60,616 nucleotides of DNA from NCBI RefSeq assembly GCF_014836955.1, contig NZ_JACSPV010000005.1, positions 1 through 60,616 on the forward strand, in the 5' to 3' direction. Shown here in pieces: positions 1-7,986 of the stretch. Each line of letters opens with the position of its first letter. Within the stretch, counting starts at the first letter, position 1. Source of the stretch: Bacillus norwichensis (GTDB taxonomy: Bacteria; Bacillota; Bacilli; Bacillales; Bacillaceae_C). The notes under the pieces were generated by a model. It saw only the letters and a list, made by a program, of their open reading frames with translations. It had not been told where the DNA came from and did no database searches. The position numbers and the translations under genes are program-made.

Positions 1-64
1 CGACCGCGTAGCGTACCCCTACACTGTAATAGTTTTACAGAATAAATAATTATTGGGAATTCGC

Positions 65-109
65 GTGTCGAAAAAAAGTTTTGACACCCTAATAACGGTT
101 CAAACCGTT
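65..109. promoter_or_regulatory. Inverted repeats upstream of the first small gene
   Basis: Two inverted repeats lie close together. GTGTC at 65-69 pairs with GACAC at 83-87 across an A/T-rich centre, and AACGGTT at 94-100 pairs with AACCGTT at 103-109 around a 2-bp centre. The second has the shape of a repressor operator and sits about 30 bp before the next start codon. A further stem-loop (CTGTAA 24-29 with TTACAG 35-40) lies just upstream. Binding protein and function are unknown. Confidence 0.35.
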
Positions 110-139
110 GATATATCAATATTTATAGAGGGAGGTTTA

Positions 140-433
140 ATGATGTACTTTAGCCATAAAACCATTCACCATACAGACTATTTTTTTCAAAAGCTTTGCG
201 ATGAACAATTTGGCATAAACCGCGGTATTTATAATACTATTGATCATTGGTTTTATACAAAAGGCATAGAGAATATTGTGAAACGCCGAAAAGAAATATT
301 AGCTTTTTTAGAGCACATAGCTGCGAACTACCATCATCAGGAACAAACAAGGATAAAGTTCGGTAGTGGAAAATTAACAGAGAGACTCAATAAATATTGG
401 AACGAAAATAATCGAATTTATGAGCGTGTATAA
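140..433 (+). CDS. Small hypothetical protein, 97 aa
   Basis: I do not recognise the family. The start at 140 (MMYFSHKT...) is preferred over an upstream in-frame ATG at 53 because GGGAGG (about 129-135) precedes it at good spacing, while nothing like a ribosome site precedes 53. The product is soluble and rich in aromatic and charged residues (HHTDYFFQ, DHWFYTKG, KRRKEILAF), with no signal peptide or membrane segment. It stands alone, followed by a mobile-element-like remnant, and has paired inverted repeats upstream that may regulate it. It could be a small host-takeover or stress protein, but nothing in the sequence shows this. Confidence 0.5.
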   Translation: MMYFSHKTIHHTDYFFQKLCDEQFGINRGIYNTIDHWFYTKGIENIVKRRKEILAFLEHIAANYHHQEQTRIKFGSGKLTERLNKYWNENNRIYERV

Positions 434-484
434 TCAAATGCGCCTTTGCGTATTTGCGCTTAATAAATTTTCTATGAAAATCTG

Positions 485-578
485 TGGCATCCGCCGAAGG
501 CTTTAACTTTATTCAGCTGAGGTTTAACCTCCTCCCACCACTCACAGAAGCGGGAAACTTCTCCTGAATGAAGTTAAT
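485..578 (+). mobile_element. IS200/IS605-type right-end / omega-RNA-like remnant
   Basis: The block contains GCCGAAGGC, an AGCTGAGG element, CCTCCCACCACT, the stem AGAAG(546-550)-CTTCT(558-562) around CGGGAAA, then GAATGAAGTTAA. This order and wording resemble the 3' ends of IS200/IS605 (TnpB) elements in Bacilli, where the right end also encodes the TnpB guide-RNA scaffold. There is no tnpB or tnpA beside it; the upstream gene is the unrelated 97-aa ORF. I infer a solo or decayed right end. The resemblance is from memory of such elements, not from alignment. Confidence 0.4.
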
Positions 579-607
579 CAATACAACTATTGAAGGGATG
601 TGATTGT

Positions 608-1075
608 ATGGATAAGACATTTAAAGAAATTATGGGCAGTTATCCAACTGGCGTCTCTATTGTAACAACAATGATTGATAGCAAGCCAGTAGGATTAACC
701 GTTAACTCATTTGCCTCTGTTTCAATAAATCCATTGCTGGTATCATGGTGCATTGATAAAAAGTCAAATAGTTTGAAAGCGTTCCTTCACTCCGATAAAT
801 TTGCCGTTAATATTTTATCGGGGCATCAAAAAGAAGAGTGCTTTATATTTGGGAATAGTACAGAAAGTGATCGTTTCTCAAAAGTATCGTGGACAAAATC
901 ATCTAATCACCTTCCCATCTTGGAAGGAGTGTTTGCCGTTTTGGAATGTAAAAAATTTCAAGAAGTGGACGCTGGTGATCATTTTATCTTAATAGGCGAG
1001 GTCATTGATTTACAAAGAACTGAAAATAAGCCGATGTTTTATTACCAAAAACAGGTAAGCGTTGTTCCAGTTTAG
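608..1075 (+). CDS. Flavin reductase-like domain protein, 155 aa
   Basis: This is a single-domain FMN-binding split-barrel protein of the flavin reductase-like family (HpaC/RutF type). Family features seen are the N-terminal SYPTGVSIVTT, then VGLTVNSFASVSINPLLVSWCI, FAVNILS and a C-terminal GDHFILIGEV. Such proteins reduce FMN/FAD with NAD(P)H, often for a partner monooxygenase, or simply bind flavin. The length is typical. ATG 608 is chosen over TTG 590 because AAGG (about 593-596) lies at suitable distance before it. No oxygenase partner is adjacent, so the physiological substrate is open. It lies just downstream of the IS605-like remnant. Confidence 0.8.
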   Translation: MDKTFKEIMGSYPTGVSIVTTMIDSKPVGLTVNSFASVSINPLLVSWCIDKKSNSLKAFLHSDKFAVNILSGHQKEECFIFGNSTESDRFSKVSWTKSSNHLPILEGVFAVLECKKFQEVDAGDHFILIGEVIDLQRTENKPMFYYQKQVSVVPV

Positions 1076-1141
1076 TATTAGAAGCAAGCGGATAGACATT
1101 GAACGCTACAAAACACACGACTTTGACATAGGTTGAGCTGG

Positions 1142-1155
1142 AATGTTGAAACATT
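1142..1155. promoter_or_regulatory. Perfect inverted repeat AATGTT-GA-AACATT
   Basis: A 14-bp perfect dyad lies about 30 bp upstream of the -35 of the promoter before the AraC-type regulator. Its position fits an operator or activator site, possibly for the regulator itself, but that is inference. Confidence 0.3.
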
Positions 1156-1184
1156 GAATCAAAAATTAAACTCAAAAAAATATA

Positions 1185-1214
1185 TTGAGCTATGGAAGAT
1201 TTGTAATATATAAT
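1185..1214 (+). promoter_or_regulatory. SigA-type promoter of the AraC-family gene
   Basis: The -35 TTGAGC (1185-1190) and perfect -10 TATAAT (1209-1214) are separated by 18 bp. A cre-like palindrome starts 16 bp after the -10, so a transcript would run through it before reaching the start codon at 1325. Confidence 0.55.
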
Positions 1215-1230
1215 AGAAAACACCTCTCAA

Positions 1231-1244
1231 AGAAAGCGCTTTCT
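1231..1244. promoter_or_regulatory. cre-like catabolite control site
   Basis: AGAAAGCGCTTTCT is a perfect 14-bp palindrome carrying the GAAAGCGCTTTC core of Bacillus CcpA cre boxes. It lies between the -10 (1209-1214) and the start of the AraC-type regulator, the position expected for repression or road-block by CcpA. Only the outermost base pair departs from the ideal TGAAAGCGCTTTCA form. Confidence 0.6.
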
Positions 1245-1324
1245 ATAAAATTCATTTATTCACTAATTGTTTGTCTACAGCCCCCTTTGTTCTGGTTTAG
1301 TTAAGGTTATCGAGGAGGATAGTC

Positions 1325-2341
1325 ATGCCATTATTACGTGGAAACGAGCCATTAAGCAATTTTAACCTACTCCAATCGAATGATGTCGACTTCTCACAAT
1401 CATTAGTATCAGAAGTATATTGCGAGCACTCACTCGTTCCAGTGCAAGGGACAGCAGTAAAAGCTAAATTGAATGCAGTAGAAGGAACAATGCTTACCTT
1501 TGGATACTTAACTTATGGAGTGGATGCTGAGATTCTGTTACCACCGTTGCCACCATGCTACCATGTGAATATTACCATAGCAGGTAAAAGTTGCATAAGT
1601 CGAAATGGCAAGTCTTCGATAACAGAAGGGATGAAAAGTGGAGCGGTATTACTTCCAGACCAAAAAGCAAGTATCCTGTGGTCAAAAGATGCAAAGCAAT
1701 ATGCTTTGAAATTTCCGCGAGATAAGCTGGAAAACCATTTATCTGCATTAATTAATGAAAGTGTAGATGATCCAATAAATTTTGATTTAACATTTAATTT
1801 ACAAAATACTGCGGGAAGGAGCTTACTTCGAGCCTGCATTCTTCTACAGGCAGAATGGGAGGAACAAAGCACACTCATATTGACACCTACAGCGCGGCGC
1901 AATATTGAATCGTTAGTAATGACCAATTTTCTGTTGGCTAGTTCAAATTCTTATACCGAAAAAATTTACGATACCCACCGAAAAAATGAAAGTCCTGGTA
2001 AAATGCTTGTTCAAAAGGTGAAAGATTATATTGAGGAGAATGCACATGAGTTACCTGAATTGGCAGATCTCGCCACCTATGCGGGAATAAGTGCACGCTC
2101 ACTTCAAATTGGTTTTAAACAACACTTGGGTGTCAGTCCAATGACATATGTGCGAAATATTCGAATGCAGCGTGCCCATGAGCAACTTGAAAATGCTTTT
2201 TATACAGGGGAGACAGTAACAGAAATAGCCATGCGGTGGGGGTTTTATAACGTAGGTAGATTTTCTCAATTATATAAATCAATATACGGCCGAAGCCCAA
2301 AAGAAACTGCCACAGGGGGGATCGGAATAATCTCCAGATAA
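1325..2341 (+). CDS. AraC-family transcriptional regulator, 338 aa
   Basis: A cytoplasmic DNA-binding regulator. Residues about 20-200 look like an AraC-type cupin-like sensor domain (AraC_binding_2 style). Residues about 230-335 form the double helix-turn-helix: LADLATYAGISARSLQIGFK is the first HTH, and VTEIAMRWGFYNVGRFSQLY with YKSIYGRSPKE is the typical second helix and C-terminal signature. GAGGAGG (1312-1318) sets the start. It is expressed from its own promoter, with a cre-like site in the leader, and is followed by an intrinsic terminator. The target genes are not evident; the flanking flavin reductase is a possible but unsupported target. Confidence 0.88.
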   Translation: MPLLRGNEPLSNFNLLQSNDVDFSQSLVSEVYCEHSLVPVQGTAVKAKLNAVEGTMLTFGYLTYGVDAEILLPPLPPCYHVNITIAGKSCISRNGKSSITEGMKSGAVLLPDQKASILWSKDAKQYALKFPRDKLENHLSALINESVDDPINFDLTFNLQNTAGRSLLRACILLQAEWEEQSTLILTPTARRNIESLVMTNFLLASSNSYTEKIYDTHRKNESPGKMLVQKVKDYIEENAHELPELADLATYAGISARSLQIGFKQHLGVSPMTYVRNIRMQRAHEQLENAFYTGETVTEIAMRWGFYNVGRFSQLYKSIYGRSPKETATGGIGIISR

Positions 2342-2382
2342 ATAGTATGACTTAAACTCAGGTCTGACTACCCCCTATTACA

Positions 2383-2415
2383 ACACTGAAACCATTTAGA
2401 TTTCAGTGTTTCTTG
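2383..2415 (+). terminator. Intrinsic terminator after the AraC-type gene
   Basis: A perfect 9-bp stem, ACACTGAAA (2383-2391) with TTTCAGTGT (2401-2409), is followed by a T-rich tract TTCTTGCTTT. Confidence 0.75.
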
Positions 2416-2526
2416 CTTTCAGCAAAACTCCATTTATTTGTCCATTAGTACTCTTGGTGGAACTCGGATACCAATAGCTTCAAATGCTACATTGGCTCCC
2501 AGTTAAACTTCCGTCTCCGTGATCAC

Positions 2527-2570
2527 AAAAAAGAGGAGCCTGAAATCCATAGAAGTTCCAGGCTTCTCTT
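2527..2570 (-). terminator. Intrinsic terminator of the first LCP gene
   Basis: AAGAGGAGCCTG pairs with CAGGCTTCTCTT (2531-2570). Read on the minus strand the stem is followed by TTTTTTG. It lies directly downstream of the LCP gene. Confidence 0.8.
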
Positions 2571-2578
2571 TAAATTGC

Positions 2579-3502
2579 TTATAATAGCCCTAAATGCTCC
2601 TTCAGGCTATTTTGGACACTCACCCGCTCCTCTTCAGGAACGTTATAATACCAAACACCATCAATTTTTGAACCGCTGCCTTCAATTTCAATCTGTTCTA
2701 CATGATGACGCGCCTCAGCGTAGTTCTTCTGAATACTCTTCATCTCATCAAAGGAGATATTTGTCTCAACGTTGTTACCGACAGCTTTGAGCATATCATC
2801 ATATTTCCATAAGGTAGAAACGTTTGCCCCTTTTTTGATGACACCTTGAATAATTTGACGCTGACGCAACTGGCGACCAAAGTCGCCACGAGGGTCCTCT
2901 TTACGCATGCGGCTGTATTTTAAGGCTTCCTCCCCGTTCAAGGAAATCTCTCCTTCTGGAAAATGAGTGGTACTCACAGAGAAGTCCAAATCATTATTGA
3001 CCGTGATTCCTCCTACAGCATCAACAATTTCCTTAAATCCTTCCATGTTCATCTTCACATAGTAATCAATAGGAATATCCAAATACTTCTCAATAGTATT
3101 CATGGACATCTCCACACCACCGAAAGCATAGGCATGGTTGATTTTATCATCAATCCCTTTTCCAACAATCTCCACCCGAGTATCACGAGGAATACTCAGC
3201 ATTTCCATTGATTTTTTCTCAGGATTAACCGTAATGACAATCATCGTGTCTGAACGGCCTTTGTCCCCTTCCCTCTCATCAATTCCAAGCATCAGTACGG
3301 AAAAGGGTTCCTTTTTCTTCATATCAAGCTTAGATGGCCTTTCAACGACCGAATCACGATCAATGGGTGTGTGCACACCTTTCGCCGTCTTTTGAAGGTT
3401 ATGGTAAATTGAGTAGCCGTACGCTCCGACTCCGACAACTACAAATATAATCAACAAAAGAATGACCTTTAACCAAGTTCCTTTTTTATTTCTATTTTTC
3501 AT
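2579..3502 (-). CDS. LytR-CpsA-Psr (LCP) family cell-wall polymer ligase, 307 aa
   Basis: LCP enzymes transfer undecaprenyl-linked wall polymers (teichoic acid, capsule) to peptidoglycan on the outer face of the membrane. A basic N-terminus is followed by one membrane anchor at about residues 10-33. The LCP domain follows: VLMLGIDERE, KGRSDTMIV and LSIPRDTRVEI carry the conserved Asp and Arg residues for pyrophosphate and metal binding, then INHAYAFGG and ALKYSRMRKEDPRGDFGR. Length is normal for the family. The ribosome site is GAAAGGAAG. It is monocistronic, with its own terminator, beside the capsule locus, and a second LCP gene sits at 53.4 kb. Which polymer each ligates cannot be told from sequence. 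Confidence 0.9.
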   Translation of the reverse strand: MKNRNKKGTWLKVILLLIIFVVVGVGAYGYSIYHNLQKTAKGVHTPIDRDSVVERPSKLDMKKKEPFSVLMLGIDEREGDKGRSDTMIVITVNPEKKSMEMLSIPRDTRVEIVGKGIDDKINHAYAFGGVEMSMNTIEKYLDIPIDYYVKMNMEGFKEIVDAVGGITVNNDLDFSVSTTHFPEGEISLNGEEALKYSRMRKEDPRGDFGRQLRQRQIIQGVIKKGANVSTLWKYDDMLKAVGNNVETNISFDEMKSIQKNYAEARHHVEQIEIEGSGSKIDGVWYYNVPEEERVSVQNSLKEHLGLL

Positions 3503-3974
3503 GGATTCTTCCTTTCAAAATGAAATTTATAATTTATTTGCTTTTTCTAATTGACGCCCTCAAAACCCTCTAGTCTAAATAATGTTTTTTAAAAGGGGCA
3601 TTATTCGCAATGAACGGAGCCCATTGCTTTCATCAGTTAGTGATTGATTTTCTTGCGCGCGCATTTCAATTTTAGTTGATTTGAGCATCTAAACTGTTAC
3701 GTAACTTAATGGACAGGATAGAACTTAATGAAAGACACTTATCATGTATTTCGGGCTCCTGTGTCGAAGTATAAGAAAAAAGTACAAAAACTAATTCCGA
3801 GGCACTGTGCAATTAAAGTATTTTTCAAATTATTTAATAATTTTAATTGTACCTTTTTAAAAAAGGTTAAGAGTAGTCCCTTGATGTATTTCATTATTGC
3901 TCAAACTAAATAGTGCTCTGTATCAAGCTACTTCAGAGATATCTTCTCCACGTTACGGTTTTGATAATCAGCAG
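3503..3974. other. Intergenic region without a convincing gene
   Basis: An AT-rich spacer between the LCP gene and the 3' end of the capsule operon. It should hold the LCP promoter. A 61-codon plus-strand frame at 3728-3913 (Lys- and Phe-rich, no ribosome site) is not credible. A short GCGCGCGC run occurs near 3655. I see no tRNA, riboswitch or mobile element. Confidence 0.5.
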
Positions 3975-4018
3975 AAAAAATAGGTAGAGGTAATTATTTC
4001 AAGTAATTGACCTCTACC
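3975..4018 (-). terminator. Terminator of the capsule operon
   Basis: GGTAGAGGT (3983-3991) pairs with ACCTCTACC (4010-4018), extended by AATTA/TAATT. On the minus strand the stem is followed by TATTTTTTC. It lies about 155 bp past the stop of the nucleotide-sugar dehydrogenase gene. Confidence 0.8.
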
Positions 4019-4173
4019 TTCAGAGTGGCGGTAGTTAAACATTAATTAGTTCTCTGAATCTTTCAGAACAAACACATATAAGAGCATAGCATTCTTTTCT
4101 TATTCCGCATCAATTAACCCAAACTCCATTCGATATTGCATTAATTTCAGATTGCTTGGGCATGCTTCACCTG

Positions 4174-5457
4174 TTAAAGCCTCCACAATTGAATACTTTC
4201 CGGACAAGCTTCCTTCTCTAACTTACTTTTCACGTCGACAACAATACCTTTTCGATGCTTCAATAAATGATCAAACACTTCCCAGCCTTTTTCTACGTAT
4301 ACTTCATGTGGAACTGCATAGACAACTGCATCCGCCGGTTTTAGTTCTTCATAAGGAATTAAGTCTATACCATACTCGTTATATGCCTCTACCGAGTTCG
4401 CATGAGCATCTGTCACTTGCACCTCAACGCCAAAGTCCGCTAGTTCATGAACAATATCTATGACTCTTGTATTCCGTAAATCCGGAACATTTTCTTTAAA
4501 CGTAAGTCCTAGAACAGTTACCTTAGATCCTTGGATAGGCATATTTTTTTTAATCATTTGTTTGACTAAAGATGTTGCAATAAAATTGCCGACATTATCG
4601 TTTGTCTTTCTTCCAGCTAAAATCACTTCTGGATGATGACCGATTTTTTGTGCCTTATGTGTTAAATAATATGGATCAACTCCGATACAATGTCCACCAA
4701 CAAGACCTGGTGTAAAGTTCAAGAAGTTCCACTTTGTACCTGATGCGGCTAATACTTCTGCTGTATCAATGTTTAGTTTATCAAAAATAATCGCCAATTC
4801 ATTCATCAGTGAAATGTTTAAGTCACGTTGTGTGTTTTCAATTACTTTTGCTGCCTCTGCTACTTTAATGGAGCTTGCTTTATGTACACCAGCATCGACA
4901 ACACTATCGTACACCTCCGCTACGATATCAAGTACTTCTTTGTTTTGCCCAGAAACCACTTTAGTAATTGTTTTAAAAGTATGTACCTTATCTCCGGGAT
5001 TGATTCTTTCTGGAGAATAGCCGACAAAGAAGTCTTCCCCACATGTCATTCCGGATACCTTTTCTAAAACAGGTACACAATCCTCTTCAGTTGCACCAGG
5101 ATAAACGGTAGATTCATAGACTACAATTGTTCCCTTCGATAAATAGCTACCTACTGTTTCCGATGCTTTAAGCAATGGTGTTAAATCTGGTTGCTTGTCC
5201 TCTGTAATTGGTGTTGGAACAGCAATAATGATAAAATCGGCTTGCCTTAAATTTTCTGGATTAGAAGTAAAGTTAATAGAAGCATCATGTAAGTCGGCTT
5301 CTGTAACTTCATTTGTGGTATCTACACCACTTTTTAACGTTTCAATTCTATTTTCATTAATATCAAACCCGATAATTTCTTGTTTTTTACCAAACTCTAC
5401 TGCAACGGGAAGACCAACATAACCTAGGCCTACCACAGCTATTTTACGATCTATCAT
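4174..5457 (-). CDS. UDP-sugar 6-dehydrogenase (CapL/WbpO/TviB type), 427 aa
   Basis: Oxidises C6 of a UDP-hexose (in this subfamily usually UDP-GlcNAc or UDP-GalNAc) to the uronic acid with two NAD+. The N-terminal Rossmann motif [10 protein letters not shown] is at residues 8-17. The middle helix region has [17 protein letters not shown], the catalytic Cys257 lies in [12 protein letters not shown], and the C-terminal UDP-binding domain has [15 protein letters not shown]. Full length. It overlaps the upstream epimerase by 4 bp (ATGA), so the two are translationally coupled. The same pairing (CapL with CapI) occurs in staphylococcal type 1 capsule. TuaD/Ugd (UDP-glucose) types differ in their motifs, so plain UDP-GlcA synthesis is less likely but not excluded. 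Confidence 0.88.
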   Translation of the reverse strand: MIDRKIAVVGLGYVGLPVAVEFGKKQEIIGFDINENRIETLKSGVDTTNEVTEADLHDASINFTSNPENLRQADFIIIAVPTPITEDKQPDLTPLLKASETVGSYLSKGTIVVYESTVYPGATEEDCVPVLEKVSGMTCGEDFFVGYSPERINPGDKVHTFKTITKVVSGQNKEVLDIVAEVYDSVVDAGVHKASSIKVAEAAKVIENTQRDLNISLMNELAIIFDKLNIDTAEVLAASGTKWNFLNFTPGLVGGHCIGVDPYYLTHKAQKIGHHPEVILAGRKTNDNVGNFIATSLVKQMIKKNMPIQGSKVTVLGLTFKENVPDLRNTRVIDIVHELADFGVEVQVTDAHANSVEAYNEYGIDLIPYEELKPADAVVYAVPHEVYVEKGWEVFDHLLKHRKGIVVDVKSKLEKEACPESIQLWRL

Positions 5458-6461
5458 AGTTTCACCTCATAATAATCAAGATACCAATCAATAAATTTGT
5501 TTACACCTTCTTGAATGGACGTTCTTGGTTGAAAATCTATATCCCTGAACAAATCTTCAACGTTTGCATATGTTTCCGGAACATCTCCAGCCTGAAGTGG
5601 TAAGAAATTTTTCTTTGCCTTCTTACCGAGTTTATTTTCGATTGCTTCGATAAAATCCATCAATCTAACTGGACTATTGTTTCCAATATTATAAACTTTA
5701 TATGGTGCATAACTGGAGCCCGGATCTGGATCCATACCTGACCATTCCGGGTTTGGTTGTGCTGGTCTTTCGGTTAAACGTGTAATACTTTCGACAATAT
5801 CATCGACATATGTAAAATCTCGCATCATATTACCATGATTAAATACATCGATTGGCTCATCATTTACAATAGCTTTTGTAAATAAAAATAAAGCCATATC
5901 CGGTCGGCCCCATGGTCCATATACCGTAAAAAAGCGTAAACCTGTAGTGGGAATACCGTACAAATGGCTATACGTATGTGCAAACAATTCATTGGACTTT
6001 TTCGTCGCGGCATATAAGCTCAACGGATGATCAATATTGTCACTTGTAGAGAATGGCTTAGATTCATTTGCCCCATAAACTGAGCTTGATGAAGCATAAA
6101 TCAAATGTTCTACCTTGTAATGGCGACATGCTTCCAGAATATTTGTAAATCCTACAACATTGGAGTTTACATACACATGCGGATTTTCCAGACTGTAACG
6201 CACACCAGCCTGCGCTGCTAAATTAATCACAATTTCCGGTTCATACTTCTCAAATGTTTGGTTAATCGTCTCCAAGTCTTCTAAATCTGCTTGAATAAAC
6301 TTAAAATTATTATGCTCTAAGTTTTTTAATCTATCTTTTTTTAATTGAGGATCATAGTAGTCATTAATGTTGTCTATCCCAATGACTTGATGGCCTTCTT
6401 TTAATAATCTTTTTGATAGATGTGAGCCTATAAAACCTGCTGATCCAGTAATTATTATCAT
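5454..6461 (-). CDS. UDP-uronate/UDP-sugar 4-epimerase (CapI-like), 335 aa
   Basis: An extended short-chain dehydrogenase that inverts C4 of a UDP-sugar through a 4-keto intermediate. Seen: the N-terminal [15 protein letters not shown] site, [18 protein letters not shown], the catalytic Tyr/Lys in YAATKKSNE, and [20 protein letters not shown]. The last is the hallmark of UDP-glucuronate 4-epimerases and CapI. ATG 6461 is chosen because AAAGGAAA precedes it; an in-frame TTG at 6479 lies inside that site. The gene is coupled to the dehydrogenase by a 4-bp overlap, so the pair most likely makes a UDP-galacturonate or N-acetylgalactosaminuronate precursor. The exact sugar is inference. Confidence 0.87.
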   Translation of the reverse strand: MIIITGSAGFIGSHLSKRLLKEGHQVIGIDNINDYYDPQLKKDRLKNLEHNNFKFIQADLEDLETINQTFEKYEPEIVINLAAQAGVRYSLENPHVYVNSNVVGFTNILEACRHYKVEHLIYASSSSVYGANESKPFSTSDNIDHPLSLYAATKKSNELFAHTYSHLYGIPTTGLRFFTVYGPWGRPDMALFLFTKAIVNDEPIDVFNHGNMMRDFTYVDDIVESITRLTERPAQPNPEWSGMDPDPGSSYAPYKVYNIGNNSPVRLMDFIEAIENKLGKKAKKNFLPLQAGDVPETYANVEDLFRDIDFQPRTSIQEGVNKFIDWYLDYYEVKL

Positions 6462-6485
6462 TGTAAAATTTCCTTTCAACCTAAG

Positions 6486-7052
6486 TTAAATATCTTTAAT
6501 AACTCTACAGGGAATACCTCCCATAATAACATTAGATGGAACACTTTTATTTACTACACAGCCTGCTGCTATGATACTTCTTGCATGAATCGTAACTCCA
6601 GATAAAATTCTGCATCCACTGCCAATCCAAACATCATTTTGAATAACCACTTCACTCGGCCTAGTCTCATTGTACTTTATGGGTATTTCTTTTTGTTCCC
6701 AAGTATGTTCAAATGAGACTATTGTTGTATGGTTTGCAATAGAAACATCATCTCCAATAGTTATACCACCGTAAGCATCTATGTACCCATATGCATGAAT
6801 ACTTATATTACTCCCCAAGTTCAACTTCTTAAGATTTTTTATAGTAACGTATTTCCCAACATATATATTATCACCACAACTTTTTGCTCTTTTTTTTAGA
6901 TAGCAGTATCTTATGAGTAAAGGTATGTTTTTTTCAGAAGAATTTGTTAGCGCCCATAGAAAACTTAACACTATTTTAGGTGTAATTTTATTAAGTTTTA
7001 AAATAATACTTAATAACCATCTATACTTTTCTATCTTTTTTCTTCCATTCAT
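6486..7052 (-). CDS. Left-handed beta-helix O-acetyltransferase, 188 aa
   Basis: A WbbJ/LacA-type transferase with hexapeptide repeats. From about residue 75 the (L/I)-rich hexapeptides run through LNLGSNISI, ITIGDDVSIA and VVIQNDVWIGSGCRIL to IIAAGCVVNKSV and the end motif MGGIPCRVIKDI. The likely catalytic His is in SFEHTWE. It probably adds an acetyl group from acetyl-CoA to a capsule sugar. The first 60 residues are helical and basic and lack repeats. The ribosome site AAGGAG is strong. It overlaps the upstream GT2 gene by 32 bp, which suggests coupled translation. Confidence 0.82.
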   Translation of the reverse strand: MNGRKKIEKYRWLLSIILKLNKITPKIVLSFLWALTNSSEKNIPLLIRYCYLKKRAKSCGDNIYVGKYVTIKNLKKLNLGSNISIHAYGYIDAYGGITIGDDVSIANHTTIVSFEHTWEQKEIPIKYNETRPSEVVIQNDVWIGSGCRILSGVTIHARSIIAAGCVVNKSVPSNVIMGGIPCRVIKDI

Positions 7053-7938
7053 TTCTTTTCTCCTTTTTCACTTTACTCATTAAATAAAAGTACAATAATA
7101 ACCCAAATGGCTTCGTCAAAAGTATTAAAACCTTATTTTTAAAACCATTGGTCCTGTATTTCTTTTTTGCTAAAATTAAGCTTGAGTTAAAATGAATTGC
7201 GTTTATTACTTTTCGCTTTGTATCAGGAATTAAATCCATAATTTCTATTCGATATTTCGCATAATTATCTGGAGCAATTAAATAATTTTTCCAAATGTTA
7301 TTAGTAATCCCGTCATCAAGATATTCTACATATTTAAGAGGCTGGTTTAGTAACCACATATCATACTTCTTGCTTATCATATATAACTGATAGCTAGGTG
7401 GCATATGCTTATTGTTTTCAATATGAGGAAAGTCATACTCTCTCAAAATATTTAATTCATAGAAATAAGCTTTATCACCTTTAACTTTATGTTCATACAT
7501 TAAGTTAATCCAGTTTGCTTTTTCTAAGTGGTGTGGAAATTCCGTTCCAACAATTGAATTATCCTCAAAGGTATCTAAACCAATAATACCAGCGATATTC
7601 TTCTTATCTTTAATGCTAACCCAAGTTTTTTTTATTATCTCAACCGTGTTATTATAGAACCAGTCATCCGAGTCTAAGCAGGTAAATAATTTACCTTGGG
7701 AAAGATTTACACCTTTGTTTAAAGCAATATGCTTACCTTGATTGTTTTGGTAATAATAAGTAATTTTAATTAACTTTTGTTGAATCCACCTATCCACTAG
7801 AGACTTAGTATTATCACTAGATCCGTCATCAACTATAATCCATTCAAAATCCTGGTCACTTTGATCTACTAAACTTTTATATACTCTTTCCAACGTATAT
7901 GCTCTATTATAAGTTGGAGTACATATAGATAAAAACAA
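7021..7938 (-). CDS. Family 2 glycosyltransferase (GT-A), 305 aa
   Basis: A cytoplasmic, membrane-associated inverting glycosyltransferase of the capsule locus. The N-terminus LSICTPTYNRAYTLERVYKS and IIVDDGSSDNT form the nucleotide-binding fold. TCLDSDDWF holds the DXD metal motif, and GKHIALNKGVN is typical of the family. The start is TTG 7938, with a weak AGAGTG ribosome site. A hydrophobic C-terminal patch (LLTKPFGLLLYFYLM) followed by a Lys/Arg tail probably docks at the membrane. The sugar transferred is unknown. Confidence 0.83.
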   Translation of the reverse strand: MFLSICTPTYNRAYTLERVYKSLVDQSDQDFEWIIVDDGSSDNTKSLVDRWIQQKLIKITYYYQNNQGKHIALNKGVNLSQGKLFTCLDSDDWFYNNTVEIIKKTWVSIKDKKNIAGIIGLDTFEDNSIVGTEFPHHLEKANWINLMYEHKVKGDKAYFYELNILREYDFPHIENNKHMPPSYQLYMISKKYDMWLLNQPLKYVEYLDDGITNNIWKNYLIAPDNYAKYRIEIMDLIPDTKRKVINAIHFNSSLILAKKKYRTNGFKNKVLILLTKPFGLLLYFYLMSKVKKEKRNEWKKKDRKV

Positions 7939-7986
7939 TTTATCACTCTTTCATTATATTAATTCCGGATTATTAGAACATTGGCT

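Noticed and set aside
2440-2545. Possible minus-strand coding relic (LGANVAFEAIGIRVPPRVLM)
   Set aside because: About 20 codons only, bounded by stops, with no family recognised. Could be chance.
3728-3913. 61-codon plus-strand frame in the gap before the capsule terminator
   Set aside because: No Shine-Dalgarno, Lys/Phe-rich low-complexity product typical of AT-rich non-coding DNA, no neighbours to support it.
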